Source: Blastococcus sp. TF02-8 (lineage in GTDB: Bacteria > Actinomycetota > Actinomycetes > Mycobacteriales > Geodermatophilaceae). From it: 64,000 bases of DNA. Numbering within the stretch: position 1 is the first letter of the stretch; each line of letters begins with the position of its first letter. The notes beneath the pieces were generated by a model that saw nothing but the letters and a program-made list of their open reading frames with translations, did no database searches and was not told the origin of the DNA. Positions 17,600 to 26,591 of this stretch are shown here, one piece after another. The stretch covers positions 100,173 through 164,172 of the forward strand of contig NZ_QOHK01000008.1 of NCBI RefSeq assembly GCF_003319175.1. The letters run 5' to 3'. The position numbers were made by a program, and so were the translations under genes.

Positions 17600-18370
17600 T
17601 CACGCCGCCTCCTTGGCGACGGCGCCCGGCGGCACGAGCGAGGTCAGCTTCAGGCGGACCGCACGCGGGCTGGTGCCGGCCTGGATCTCGGTGATGCCCT
17701 CGACGAGCAGCTCCATCTGGGCGGCCTGCAGCTCGCTGACCCGGAGGATCTTGGCGCCCATCGGCAGGAACCAGAAGTTGGCCGCCATGACGCCCCAGAG
17801 CGTGGCGATGAACGCCGCGGAGACCATCGGGCCGAGCGTCTCGGGCTTGTCCAGGTTGGCCATCACGTTCATCAGGCCGACGATGCAGCCCAGGATGCCG
17901 ATGGTCGGCGCGTAGCCGCCCATGCTGTTCATGAACTTGGCGGCGACCTTGTCCTCGGCCTTCTTCGCCGAGATCTCGCTCTCCAGCACCGCCCGCAGCT
18001 CCTCGGGGTCGGTGCCGTCGATGCCCATCTGCAGTCCCTTGCGCAGGAACTCGTCCTCGATCTGCTTGACCTGGGCCTCGAGCGCGAGCAGACCCTCCTT
18101 GCGGGCCTTCTCGGCGAGGCTGACCAGGGTCTGGATCTGCTCGGTGGGCGGCGGCACCTTCGCCGGGAGGACGGCCATCTTGAACCAGCCGCCGACCTTC
18201 TTCAGGTCGTCCATCGTCTGGCTGGCCGCCGCCGCGCCGAACGTGGCGATGATGACCAGGACGATCGCCGGCAGGAAGATCAGCGCCGTCGGGGCCACGC
18301 CCTCGAGGGTCATGAAGACGAACAGGGCGACGATGGAGACGCCGAATCCGATCAGGGTGGCGGGATCCAT
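17600..18370 (-). CDS. motA: Flagellar motor stator protein MotA
   Basis: The 256-residue protein has four membrane helices and the large cytoplasmic loop of MotA, with KARKEGLLALEAQ and the conserved GGYAPTIGILGCIVGLMNVM segment. With MotB it forms the stator. It lies 3 bp after flbD and 28 bp before motB. Length is normal for the family. Confidence 0.96.
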   Translation of the reverse strand: MDPATLIGFGVSIVALFVFMTLEGVAPTALIFLPAIVLVIIATFGAAAASQTMDDLKKVGGWFKMAVLPAKVPPPTEQIQTLVSLAEKARKEGLLALEAQVKQIEDEFLRKGLQMGIDGTDPEELRAVLESEISAKKAEDKVAAKFMNSMGGYAPTIGILGCIVGLMNVMANLDKPETLGPMVSAAFIATLWGVMAANFWFLPMGAKILRVSELQAAQMELLVEGITEIQAGTSPRAVRLKLTSLVPPGAVAKEAA

Positions 18371-18373
18371 GGG

Positions 18374-18655
18374 TCAGCGCTCCTCACGGATCGGGAAGGG
18401 CACGACCGAGGAGTCGGCCGCCGCGGGCTCGGCGAGGGTGGACCGGTACGTGCCACGGTCCATCTCGTAGGAGATGGCGAGGATGCCGGCGCGGTACTCG
18501 CGGATCTCCTGGAGGACCTCGTCCACGCTCTCCTTGACGACGTACTTCGTGCCGTCCACGAGGAAGGCGACCGTGTCCGGGTGCCCCTCGACCTTCTCGA
18601 TGAGGTCGGGGTTCAGCGCGAACTGGTCGCCGTTCAGGCGCGTCACTCGGATCAC
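18374..18655 (-). CDS. flbD: Flagellar FlbD family protein
   Basis: This 93-residue protein begins MIRVTRLNGDQFALNPDLIEKVE and contains DTVAFLVDGTKYVVKESVDEV, the pattern of the FlbD family found beside motA in Gram-positive flagellar operons (not the Caulobacter NtrC-type FlbD). The C-terminal 25 residues are a variable tail. It is the first gene after the terminator and internal FliA-type promoter, so it heads the motor and export sub-operon. Confidence 0.9.
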   Translation of the reverse strand: MIRVTRLNGDQFALNPDLIEKVEGHPDTVAFLVDGTKYVVKESVDEVLQEIREYRAGILAISYEMDRGTYRSTLAEPAAADSSVVPFPIREER

Positions 18656-18709
18656 GGGGCGGTCCTCTTGCTCGGTGGGGCCCGGGATCGGGCGGGAACG
18701 GCACTGGTG

Positions 18710-18737
18710 TTTTCGGCCTCGCGGGCGGCTTCCTTGA
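18710..18737 (-). promoter_or_regulatory. Predicted FliA promoter of flbD-motA-motB sub-operon
   Basis: Reading the minus strand, TCAA (18737-18734) is followed by exactly 16 nt and GCCGAAAA (18717-18710), close to the sigma-28 pattern TAAA-N15-GCCGATAA. It lies between the flgE terminator and flbD. The same spacing recurs at the other sites upstream of flgB, fliC, fliA and flgN. Confidence 0.65.
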
Positions 18738-18775
18738 GCCGAACGCGCTGGCCGGGGACCTGTGAGGGCCCTGTG

Positions 18776-18821
18776 ACGGACGGCCCGGTCACCCCCGCGC
18801 GGGAGTGACCGGGCCGTCCGT
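18776..18821 (-). terminator. Terminator after flgE
   Basis: A perfect 17-bp inverted repeat, acggacggcccggtcac (18776-18792) and its complement (18805-18821), encloses a 12-nt loop, 38 bp past the flgE stop. It splits the long flagellar gene string into two transcription units, consistent with the FliA-type promoter just beyond it. Confidence 0.75.
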
Positions 18822-18858
18822 GGAACGTGCTGGAACGGCCCCGGAGGAGGGCCTTCCG

Positions 18859-20091
18859 CTAGCGCTTGAGGTTGACCAGGTCCTGGAGGATCTCGTCGGA
18901 GGCGGTGATCACGCGGCTGTTGGCCTGGAACCCGCGCTGGGCGACGATGAGGCCGGTGAACTCCTCGCTGAGGTCCACGTTGGACATCTCCAGCGCGCCG
19001 GCGTTCAGCACGCCGCGGCCGCCCTGGCCGGCCAGGCCGATCGTGGCCGTGCCCGAGTTGTCGCCGACCCGGAACGTCGAGTTGCCGGCCTTGGCCAGGC
19101 CGCTCGGGTTGTTGAACGACGCGAGGGCGAGCTGGCCCAGCGGCTGCCGCAGACCGTTGGAGTAGACGCCCATGATCGTGCCGTCGTTGCCGAGGGTGAA
19201 CGACTGCAGGGCGCCCAGGGCGTAACCGTCGGGACGCGGGGCCGCGAGGGTGTTCGACCCACCGAACTGGGTCAGCCCCTGCAGGCTCATCGTGACCGTG
19301 TTGGTCCAGCTCGGGTAGCCGGCCGGCGTGAAGGGGGCCAGCTCGAAGTCCGGCCCGGCGGGGGTGGTCAGGTTGCCGGCCGTGTCGAACACCAGGCCGG
19401 TCGGCGCCATCAGCTCGGTGCCGTCGGAGTGCACGACGCTGACGTCCCAGGTGTTGGCCCCGGTCTTGACGAAGTTGTAGGCGACCTTCTGCAGCACGCC
19501 CTGGCTGTCGTACATGTCGGCACCGAGCTGGAAGGAGGTGCCGTCGACGACGTCGGAGGGCAGGTTGCCCTTGATCGAGCCCGCCGTCGTGGGGGTCGGG
19601 TTGACCATCTGGCCGTAGGGCACCGACAGGTTCCCCACCGGGCCGTTGGCGTTGACGACACCCTGTCCGTCGGCCATCCAGCCCTGGAGGATCGACCCGT
19701 CCGGGGTGACCAGGTTGCCGTTGGCGTCGAAGTCGAACGAGCCGGCGCGGGTGAACAGCTGCTCGCCGCCGGCCCCCTGGACGACGAAGAAGCCGTCGCC
19801 CTCGATCATGAAGTCCGTCGACCGGCCGGTGGACTGGGTGGCGCCCTGGGTCCAGTTGGTCGTGATGCCGGCGAGCTTGACGCCGAGGCCGACCTGGGCC
19901 GGGTTCGTGCCGCCACGGTCCGCGGCCGGCTGGCCACCGCTGCGCAGCACCTGCGACAGCGTGTCCTGGAAGACGGTCTGGCTGCTCTTGAAGCCGACGG
20001 TGTTGACGTTGGCGATGTTGTTGCTGGTGACGTCCATCTTCGTCTGGTGGGCACGCAGGCCGGAGATGGCGGAGAACATCGAGCGGAGCAT
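18859..20091 (-). CDS. flgE: Flagellar hook protein FlgE
   Basis: This 410-residue protein begins MLRSMFSAISGLRAHQTKMD and has the rod/hook signature SNNIANVNTVGFKSSQTVF near residue 27. The C-terminal hook domain ends in NVDLSEEFTGLIVAQRGFQANS. FlgE polymerises into the hook after capping by FlgD. Only one such protein is present; FlgF and FlgG are missing here. The gene follows flgD by 51 bp and ends 38 bp before a strong terminator. Confidence 0.96.
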   Translation of the reverse strand: MLRSMFSAISGLRAHQTKMDVTSNNIANVNTVGFKSSQTVFQDTLSQVLRSGGQPAADRGGTNPAQVGLGVKLAGITTNWTQGATQSTGRSTDFMIEGDGFFVVQGAGGEQLFTRAGSFDFDANGNLVTPDGSILQGWMADGQGVVNANGPVGNLSVPYGQMVNPTPTTAGSIKGNLPSDVVDGTSFQLGADMYDSQGVLQKVAYNFVKTGANTWDVSVVHSDGTELMAPTGLVFDTAGNLTTPAGPDFELAPFTPAGYPSWTNTVTMSLQGLTQFGGSNTLAAPRPDGYALGALQSFTLGNDGTIMGVYSNGLRQPLGQLALASFNNPSGLAKAGNSTFRVGDNSGTATIGLAGQGGRGVLNAGALEMSNVDLSEEFTGLIVAQRGFQANSRVITASDEILQDLVNLKR

Positions 20092-20142
20092 GGGGTTCCC
20101 TCCGGGTGGGAGTGGCGGGTCGGGGGCGCGGTCGGCGCGAGG

Positions 20143-20577
20143 TCAGCTGGTGGTCGTCGTCTTGCCGATGTCGGTGATCCGGCCGACGGGGACCTGCACA
20201 CCGCCGACGGTGGCCACGGCGTCGACCTTGTCGGTGCCGAGGCGCACCGAGGAGACGACGCCGGTCCTGGTGGCACCGGTCTCGTCGGTGTAGGTGACGG
20301 TCTGGCCGACCATCGCCCCGGCGCTGCTCGAGCGCTGCAGCGCGAGCAGGGAGGCGTTCTGCTTGGCGATCTCCTCGAGCTTCTCCACCTGGGTGAAGGT
20401 CGCGGTCTGCGACATCATCTGGTTGGTGTCGGCCGGGTTCGAGGGGTCCTGGTACTTCATCTGCGCGACCAGCAGCTTGAGGAAGGTGTCCTTCCCCATC
20501 TGGTCACCGCGGTCGACGGTGTTGGTGGCGGAGTAGGTCGCCCCGGTCGGGACGGATCCGCTGACTGCGTCCGGCAT
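20143..20577 (-). CDS. flgD: Flagellar hook cap protein FlgD
   Basis: The 144-residue protein has the FlgD N-terminal core KDTFLKLLVAQMKYQDPSNP and TATFTQVEKLEEI, then a short region of the FLN/tudor-like part. It scaffolds hook assembly. It is shorter than the roughly 230-residue E. coli protein, as in other Gram-positive FlgD proteins. It lies between fliK and flgE, the normal order. Confidence 0.93.
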   Translation of the reverse strand: MPDAVSGSVPTGATYSATNTVDRGDQMGKDTFLKLLVAQMKYQDPSNPADTNQMMSQTATFTQVEKLEEIAKQNASLLALQRSSSAGAMVGQTVTYTDETGATRTGVVSSVRLGTDKVDAVATVGGVQVPVGRITDIGKTTTTS

Positions 20578-20594
20578 CGTCGTCGGCCTCCTTG

Positions 20595-22013
20595 TCAGAC
20601 GCGCACGTCCACGCCGGACGACGTGGATCGCTGGGACGGATGCGCTCGCCCTTCTCCGCTATCGGCAGGCCGACCCCACGACCGTGACCGTTCGCCGGCC
20701 TGGTTCTGCTGGGAGCCGCGGTCGGCGAAGCCCTGCTGGGCCTGCTGCTGGGCCTGCTGCTCGGCCGCGTGCCGGGAGAGCCATGACCCGCCGGCGTCGG
20801 CGTCGACCTCCACGCGCGAGGGGCTGAGGCCCGCCGCCTCGAGGTCGCGGCGCAGCTCGGGGAGCGCGTCGAGGAGGGCGGCGCGGCCGTGCTCGTGGGC
20901 GCCGCGCAGGTGCAGGTCGAGGTTGCCCTTGTGGACGGTCAGCTGGACCTCGACGGGGCCGAGGTTCTCGGGGGTCAGGACCAGCGTCATGGTGTGCGAC
21001 CCGTCGCCGCCGGCGCTGAGCAGCGCCACCTGACGGCTCACCTGACCGCTGACCGGCAGGGAGGCCTGTGATCCGGTGGCCGACCCGGGGGCGCTGACGC
21101 TGCCGGCGGCGGTCGCCCCGGCCGGGGCCGGGGCGGGGCCGGCAGCGGGAGCGACCACGGGCTCGGGTGCGGTGTCGATGTCGGCCGGGGCGGCCTCGGC
21201 AGGAGCCGGGCGACCGGCGGCGGCCGGCTCCTGCCCGCCGCCGGCACCGGTACCGGCGTCGCCGGAGGCGGTCGGCAGCGTGGCGAGGGGAGCGCTGGTG
21301 GTCGGAGCGGGCGCGTCGGTCGCCAGGGGACCGGCGACCGGCGCGGGCGCGGGCGACGTCGGGGCTGCGGGGAGGGCGGTCGCGTCCGTCGGGGTCGCGG
21401 TCACCACCGCCAGCTCGACGGGAGCCGCCAGGAGGGGACCCGCCGGCGTGGCGGGAGCCGGAGCCGAGGCAGGGGCGGTGGCCGGCGGCTGCGCCCCCGC
21501 CGGCGCGGTGGCCGGGTCGACGGTCGCCGGCACGGCCCCGGCGACGGCCCCGGCCACCGCCGTCTCCGACGGGACGGTGACGGCCGGTGCGACGGTCGGC
21601 AGCGACGCGGTGATCGCGGCGGCGGCGGTCGGCGCGACGGTCGGCAGGGCGGCCGGGACGCCGTCGACCGCCTCGTCCACGGGCGCGACGACCTGCTGCG
21701 CGGTCACGGCCGCGGTGCCGCCGGCGAGGGTCAGCGCCCAGAGCGCGGCGGCGACGCCGGCCGAGGCGGTGTCGACCACCGGGGCGGCCGTGCCGTCGGC
21801 CTGCGGAGCCTCCTCGCCGGTCGCGGGGTCGCCGGGCCGGCGCTGGCCACCGCCGCAGGTGGCGTCCCGCAGCGGGCCCTGCCCGTCGGCCAGCGCGCCG
21901 TCGAGCGCCGAGGCGAACGGCGCCGCGCTGTCGGTGGTACCCCCGTCGGAGGAGGACGAGGAGGAGGAGGTGGCGCGCGCGGCCGGAGCGGCGACGGTCA
22001 CGGGAGCGGTCAT
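20595..22013 (-). CDS. fliK: Flagellar hook-length control protein FliK
   Basis: The 472-residue protein has about 330 Ala/Pro/Thr-rich residues, then a C-terminal Flg_hook domain with MTLVLTPENLGPVEVQLTV and LRGAHEHGRAALLDALPELR. FliK measures hook length and triggers the FlhB specificity switch. The disordered N-terminus suits the ruler role. It overlaps the upstream hydrolase gene by four bases and precedes flgD. Confidence 0.92.
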   Translation of the reverse strand: MTAPVTVAAPAARATSSSSSSSDGGTTDSAAPFASALDGALADGQGPLRDATCGGGQRRPGDPATGEEAPQADGTAAPVVDTASAGVAAALWALTLAGGTAAVTAQQVVAPVDEAVDGVPAALPTVAPTAAAAITASLPTVAPAVTVPSETAVAGAVAGAVPATVDPATAPAGAQPPATAPASAPAPATPAGPLLAAPVELAVVTATPTDATALPAAPTSPAPAPVAGPLATDAPAPTTSAPLATLPTASGDAGTGAGGGQEPAAAGRPAPAEAAPADIDTAPEPVVAPAAGPAPAPAGATAAGSVSAPGSATGSQASLPVSGQVSRQVALLSAGGDGSHTMTLVLTPENLGPVEVQLTVHKGNLDLHLRGAHEHGRAALLDALPELRRDLEAAGLSPSRVEVDADAGGSWLSRHAAEQQAQQQAQQGFADRGSQQNQAGERSRSWGRPADSGEGRAHPSQRSTSSGVDVRV

Positions 22014-22963
22014 CGGTAGGCCTCTGCCTTGCTCATCACGGAGCGGACGTAGTTCTGGGTCTCGGAGTAGGGCGGGACGCCCCCGTAGCGGGAGACGGTC
22101 GCCGGCCCGGCGTTGTAGGCCGCCAGCGCCAGCTCGGTGGAGCCGAACTGCTTGGTCAGGCTGCTGAGGTACTTGGCGGCGCCGTCGATGGCGGAGGCAG
22201 GATCCATGGGGTTGACGCCCAGGCCCTTCGCCGTCGCCGGCATGAACTGCATGAGGCCCTGCGCTCCTGCCGGCGAGAGGGCCTGGGTGTCGAAGTTCGA
22301 CTCCTGCTTCGCGACCGCGGCCAGCAGCGAGGCGTCCAGCCCGTACCTGCCCGCCGAGCGGGAGAACAGGTCCGCGTAGGGCACCCCGGCCAGCGAGCCG
22401 CTGCCGCTCGGCGCCGCGGTCGGCGCGGCGGCCGCCTCGGGCAGGACCCGGCGGATCACCGTGGGGTTGCCCACCGACTGCACCTTGACCGTCTCACCGG
22501 CCTGGGGCGCGGCGATCATCTGGCCGTTGCCGATGTAGATGCCGACGTGGTCGATCCCCGCGCGGGAGCTGGAGTAGTCGAAGAAGACGAGGTCGCCGGG
22601 ACGGGCCTGGGCGATCGACGCCACCGGCTTGCCGGCGGTGGCCTGCTGGGACGACGTGCGTGGCAGGTCGATGCGGAGGTTGCCGAAGACCAGCTTCGTG
22701 AACCCGGAGCAGTCCAGACCCTTGCTCGGGTCGGTGCCGCCCCAGAGGTAGGGGACGCCCAGGTACTTCTGCGCCTCGCTGACCACGGCGGTCTCCGAGG
22801 CCGTGCCGGTGGCGCCCGTCGCGCTGCTCGTCGTCGACGTGCCGGTCAGCCCCGCCGCGCTGGCGGCCGAGGCCCAGCTCGCGGAGGAGCGGGTGGTCGC
22901 CGTGGGGGCGAAGCGTGCCTGGATCTCGCTGATGCGGGCCTGGACCGCGCTCAGTCCGTCCAT
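22010..22963 (-). CDS. Flagellar-locus peptidoglycan hydrolase: NlpC/P60 plus lytic transglycosylase
   Basis: This 317-residue protein combines an NlpC/P60 domain (catalytic Cys85 in LDCSGF, His in IDHVGIYIG) with a C-terminal SLT transglycosylase domain (Glu221 in AKQESNF, then GLMQFMPATAKGLG). It probably opens the thick cell wall for the rod and hook, taking the place of FlgJ. No classical signal peptide is visible; it may be exported by the flagellar apparatus. It lies between fliJ and fliK and overlaps both. Confidence 0.9.
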   Translation of the reverse strand: MDGLSAVQARISEIQARFAPTATTRSSASWASAASAAGLTGTSTTSSATGATGTASETAVVSEAQKYLGVPYLWGGTDPSKGLDCSGFTKLVFGNLRIDLPRTSSQQATAGKPVASIAQARPGDLVFFDYSSSRAGIDHVGIYIGNGQMIAAPQAGETVKVQSVGNPTVIRRVLPEAAAAPTAAPSGSGSLAGVPYADLFSRSAGRYGLDASLLAAVAKQESNFDTQALSPAGAQGLMQFMPATAKGLGVNPMDPASAIDGAAKYLSSLTKQFGSTELALAAYNAGPATVSRYGGVPPYSETQNYVRSVMSKAEAYR

Positions 22964-23409
22964 GCCTGGTCCTCCCCGGTACGGGGCGCGCGGCCTGCGC
23001 GCCCGGTGACCAAGTCATCGGCAGCCCGCTCCTCCGCCATGTCCATGGCGTGCTGCTGGGCCAGCCGGTGGCGCTCGGCGAGGCGCTCGAGGGCCTTGGT
23101 CCGCTGGGCGGCCGCGGTCCACTCGGCCCGGACCGCCTCGGCCTGCTCGGCCTGGGCGAGAGCCGAGAGCCGTGCGTCGGCGGCGTCGGTGGCGGCGGTG
23201 CGCAGCAGCACCATGGCCGCGACGAACGAGCCACCCGGCAGGGAGCGGGGCAGGACGGCGTTGCCCAGGGCCGTCTCCTGCTCGGTGGCGCGGCGGTCGG
23301 CCTCGACGGCGGCGGACATGGCGGCGGCCGCCGCCGCCGCGGCCGCGCGTTCCTCGGTGCGCCGGAGCTCCAGGACCGGCTGCAGCCGGAACGTCGCCCG
23401 CTTGCTCAC
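22951..23409 (-). CDS. fliJ: Flagellar export protein FliJ
   Basis: This 152-residue, Ala-rich, mostly coiled-coil protein begins VSKRATFRLQPVLELRRTEE, the usual FliJ opening. FliJ is the central stalk of the FliI ATPase ring. GTG 23409 overlaps the fliI stop (GTGA) and is preferred over the longer frame. Sequence similarity in this family is low, so position and start motif carry the call. Confidence 0.85.
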   Translation of the reverse strand: MSKRATFRLQPVLELRRTEERAAAAAAAAAMSAAVEADRRATEQETALGNAVLPRSLPGGSFVAAMVLLRTAATDAADARLSALAQAEQAEAVRAEWTAAAQRTKALERLAERHRLAQQHAMDMAEERAADDLVTGRAGRAPRTGEDQAWTD

Positions 23410-24716
23410 GCGCCTCTCACGATCCGCTGCAGCCACGCCCACGCCTCGTGGGCCTGCGTCGACTCACCCAGCGGTTGCTGCAGGAACGCGTCGATCTGCG
23501 GAGCGAGCTGCCGGGCGCGGTCGACCACCGGATCGCTGCCGGCCTGGTACGCGCCGATCTCGATCAGCTCCCGCACGTCGCGCAGCGCGCCCATCAGCCG
23601 GCGGATCTCCCGGGCGTCGGCCATCTGCGCCGGCGGGACGACCGCCCCGGCGACGCGCGAGATGGACTCCAGGACGTCGATCGCGGGGAAGTGACCGACC
23701 GTCGCCAGCTTGCGGGTCAGCACGATGTGGCCGTCGAGGATGGACCGCGCGGTGTCGGCGATCGGCTCGTTGTGGTCATCGCCCTCGACGAGCACGGTGT
23801 AGAGCCCGGTGATCGAGCCGACCGCGCCGGTCCCGGCCTTCTCCAGCAGCTGCGGCATCATCGCGAAGACGCTCGGCGGGTAGCCGCGGGTGGCCGGCGG
23901 CTCGCCCGCCGAGAGGCCGACCTCGCGCTGGGCCATGGCCGTGCGGGTGATGGAGTCCATCAGCAGCAGGACGTCGCGGCCCTCGTCCCGGAACGCCTCG
24001 GCGATCCGGGTGGCCACGAACGCCGCCTTGAGCCGGACCAGCGGTGGCTCGTCGGAGGTGGCGACGACGACGACGGTGCGCGCCATGCCCTCCTCGCCGA
24101 GGTTCTCCTCGATGAACTCCCGGACCTCGCGACCGCGCTCGCCGATCAGGCCGATGACGCGCACGTCGGCGTCGGTACCACGGGTGATCTGCGCCATGAG
24201 GCTGGACTTGCCGACGCCGGAGCCGGCGAAGATGCCGAGGCGCTGGCCCTTGCCGCACGGCACCAGGGTGTCCAGGGCGCGGACGCCGAAGGTGAGCGGC
24301 TCCTCGACGCGGGTGCGGGACAGAGCGTGCGGGGTCTCGGTCTCCAGGTCGACCCAGGAGACGCGACTGCCCAGCGGCGGCCCACCGTCCACGGGCCGGC
24401 CGAGTCCGTCCAGCACGCGGCCGAGCAGCGCCTCGCCGACCGGCACCTGGAGCGGGCGGCCGGTGGCGCGGACCGGGGCGCCGGCGTGCACGCCGGACAG
24501 TCCGCCCAGCGGCATGCAGGTCAGCCGCTCCTTGCCGACCGCGACGACCTCGGCGAGCAGCGGCCGGTCGGTCGGGTTGACCTCGACGAGGTCGCCCACC
24601 GCGGCGCTGACGCCGTCGACGCTGAGGGTGAGGCCCATGGCGCCGGTCACCGAGCCGGTGACCTGCGGGCGGGCGGCGGCACGGGCCCGGTCGAGCATCA
24701 CGGGGGAGACGGTCAC
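23406..24716 (-). CDS. fliI: Flagellar export ATPase FliI
   Basis: This 436-residue ATPase has Walker A AGSGVGKSS (K170) and the F1-like segments IGLIGERGREVREF and LLLMDSITRTAMAQREVGL. It energises flagellar protein export with FliH and FliJ. GTG 24716 overlaps the fliH stop by four bases; the longer frame upstream is a shadow across fliH. Order fliG-fliH-fliI-fliJ is standard. Confidence 0.97.
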   Translation of the reverse strand: MTVSPVMLDRARAAARPQVTGSVTGAMGLTLSVDGVSAAVGDLVEVNPTDRPLLAEVVAVGKERLTCMPLGGLSGVHAGAPVRATGRPLQVPVGEALLGRVLDGLGRPVDGGPPLGSRVSWVDLETETPHALSRTRVEEPLTFGVRALDTLVPCGKGQRLGIFAGSGVGKSSLMAQITRGTDADVRVIGLIGERGREVREFIEENLGEEGMARTVVVVATSDEPPLVRLKAAFVATRIAEAFRDEGRDVLLLMDSITRTAMAQREVGLSAGEPPATRGYPPSVFAMMPQLLEKAGTGAVGSITGLYTVLVEGDDHNEPIADTARSILDGHIVLTRKLATVGHFPAIDVLESISRVAGAVVPPAQMADAREIRRLMGALRDVRELIEIGAYQAGSDPVVDRARQLAPQIDAFLQQPLGESTQAHEAWAWLQRIVRGA

Positions 24717-25549
24717 GAGTTCAGCACTGCCTGGACGCGCTCCAGCGCCGTCCCGAGCTGGGCGTCGATCCGGCGGGGGCCGGACTCCGCCACGGCGCCG
24801 GCCCGCTCGATCGACGGGTCGGGGAGGACGCGGATGCTGTCCGGCAGCTCGGCCAGCGCCTCGGCGGGAACCTCCGCCAGGTCGTCGGGGTGCAGCCGGA
24901 CGACGGCCGGTGCGTCGGCGGGGCAGAAGGCGAGTGCGCGGCGGACGGCGTCCATCACGGGGTCGGCGGCCAGCGCCAGCTCGCGGCCGAGGATGTCCTC
25001 GACCAGCGTGAGCACCGTGCCGAGGATCGACTCGCGGATGTCCTCGGCCACGGGCAGAGCGGCCTGCTCGAGCTCGCGGGCGGCGGCGCCCAGCGCGGCG
25101 GTCGCCGAGACCAGGCGGCGCTCCCACCGGGCCTGCACCTCGGCCAGCCGCTCCTGGGCGGCACGCTCGACCTCCGCGACGACGGACTCGGCCGCCACGA
25201 GGCCGTCGGCGTGACCGGCCGCGAACCCCTCGGCCCGCGCCTGGGCGCGCAACCGGTCGAGCTCCTCGGCGTACACGTCACCGAGCCGGAAGGAGGGCTT
25301 CCCGCCGGCGACCGGCTGGTCCTCGGCGCGGCGCACGGTGGTGCGCCGCTCCACGGGGAACGACTGCGGGTCGGCCGCGGCCGGCGCGTGCGTGGCGGGG
25401 GCGACCAGCTCGTCCGCGGCGGGACGGGCCGCCGGGACGACCGCAGGGACGGCGGCGGTCAGGCCGCGCTCGGCCATGACCTCCCGGTACGGCCGGGCCT
25501 GCGCGGCGGAACCGCCGCGCAGGACCGCGCCCTCACGCAACGAACTCAT
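24713..25549 (-). CDS. fliH: Flagellar assembly protein FliH
   Basis: The 278-residue protein has a variable Ala/Pro N-terminus, a central coiled coil (YAEELDRLRAQARAEGFAAG), and a V-ATPase-E-like C-terminal part with REDIRES-type and DPSIERAG segments. FliH dimers regulate FliI and dock it to the C-ring. The 5' end overlaps fliG by 17 bp and the 3' end overlaps fliI by four. Confidence 0.9.
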   Translation of the reverse strand: MSSLREGAVLRGGSAAQARPYREVMAERGLTAAVPAVVPAARPAADELVAPATHAPAAADPQSFPVERRTTVRRAEDQPVAGGKPSFRLGDVYAEELDRLRAQARAEGFAAGHADGLVAAESVVAEVERAAQERLAEVQARWERRLVSATAALGAAARELEQAALPVAEDIRESILGTVLTLVEDILGRELALAADPVMDAVRRALAFCPADAPAVVRLHPDDLAEVPAEALAELPDSIRVLPDPSIERAGAVAESGPRRIDAQLGTALERVQAVLNS

Positions 25550-26591
25550 CGTCGCCGCCGCGCGAGATCGTCAGCACACCCTGCTCCTCGAGCGTGCGGA
25601 TGACACCGACGACCTTGGCCTGGGCCTCCTCGACCGTCCGGGTGCGGACCGGGCCGAGCAGCTCGATCTCCTCGGCGAGGTTCTCGGCCGCGCGCTCGGA
25701 GAGGTTGCGCTGCACCTTGTCGCGGACGTCGGGCCGCACACCCTTGAGGGCGGTGGCCAGGTCGTTGGCCTCGACCTCGCGCAGGACCAGCTGCAGGGAG
25801 CGGTCGTCGATGGTGACGATGTCCTCGAAGACGAACATCTGCGCGCGGACCTGCTCGGCGAGCTCCGGGTCGCTGTTGTCCAGCCACTCGAGGATGGAGC
25901 GCTCGGTGGGCCGCGGCGAGCGGTTGATGATCTCGACGAGGGTCTCCACACCGCCCACGGTGGTCATGTCCTGGTGCGCCAGGATCGAGCCCATCCGCCG
26001 GCCGAGCTCCTCCTCGACCAGACGGACCATCTCCGGGGAGGTGCGGTCCATCGTGGCGATGCGGTGGGCGACCTCGGCCTGCTGCTCCGGCACGAAGCCG
26101 GAGAGGACCTCGGCGGACTGGGCCGCGGTGAGGTGGGCGAGCACGAGGGCGATCACCTGCGGGTGCTCGTCCTTGAGGAAGGTGACCAGCTGACGGACGT
26201 CGGCCTGGCGCAGCGAGGCGAACGGCACCTCGGTGTAGACCACGTTCAGCCGGGAGAGGATGCCCTCGGCCTTGTCCTGACCCAGACCGGCGGCGAGGAT
26301 CTCGCGGGCGAACTCGACGCCGCCGCGGCCCACGAACTGCTGCGCGGTCATGAGCCCGTGGAACTCGCGCATGACGCCGTCGACGTCCTCGAGCTCGACC
26401 GACCCGAGCTTCATCAGCTCACGGGTGAGGGCCTCGACCTCGCGGGGGCGGAGCTGGGCCAGCAGCACGCCGGCCTCCTCCTTGGTCATCTGGGCGAGGA
26501 AGACGGCGGCCTTGCGCAGGCCGGGCATCTCCGGGCGCGGGGGAGTGGCCAGGGCGCCCGGCGTGCCGGTGGGGATGCTGGCGAGGGTCAT
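25533..26591 (-). CDS. fliG: Flagellar motor switch protein FliG
   Basis: This 352-residue C-ring protein shows three FliG domains: an N-terminal domain (LRKAAVFLAQMTKEEAGVLL), a middle domain with the EHPQVIALVLAHL motif, and a C-terminal domain (LVLREVEANDLATALKGV) whose charged helix meets MotA. Length and order are normal. It overlaps fliF by four bases. Confidence 0.97.
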   Translation of the reverse strand: MTLASIPTGTPGALATPPRPEMPGLRKAAVFLAQMTKEEAGVLLAQLRPREVEALTRELMKLGSVELEDVDGVMREFHGLMTAQQFVGRGGVEFAREILAAGLGQDKAEGILSRLNVVYTEVPFASLRQADVRQLVTFLKDEHPQVIALVLAHLTAAQSAEVLSGFVPEQQAEVAHRIATMDRTSPEMVRLVEEELGRRMGSILAHQDMTTVGGVETLVEIINRSPRPTERSILEWLDNSDPELAEQVRAQMFVFEDIVTIDDRSLQLVLREVEANDLATALKGVRPDVRDKVQRNLSERAAENLAEEIELLGPVRTRTVEEAQAKVVGVIRTLEEQGVLTISRGGDDEFVA

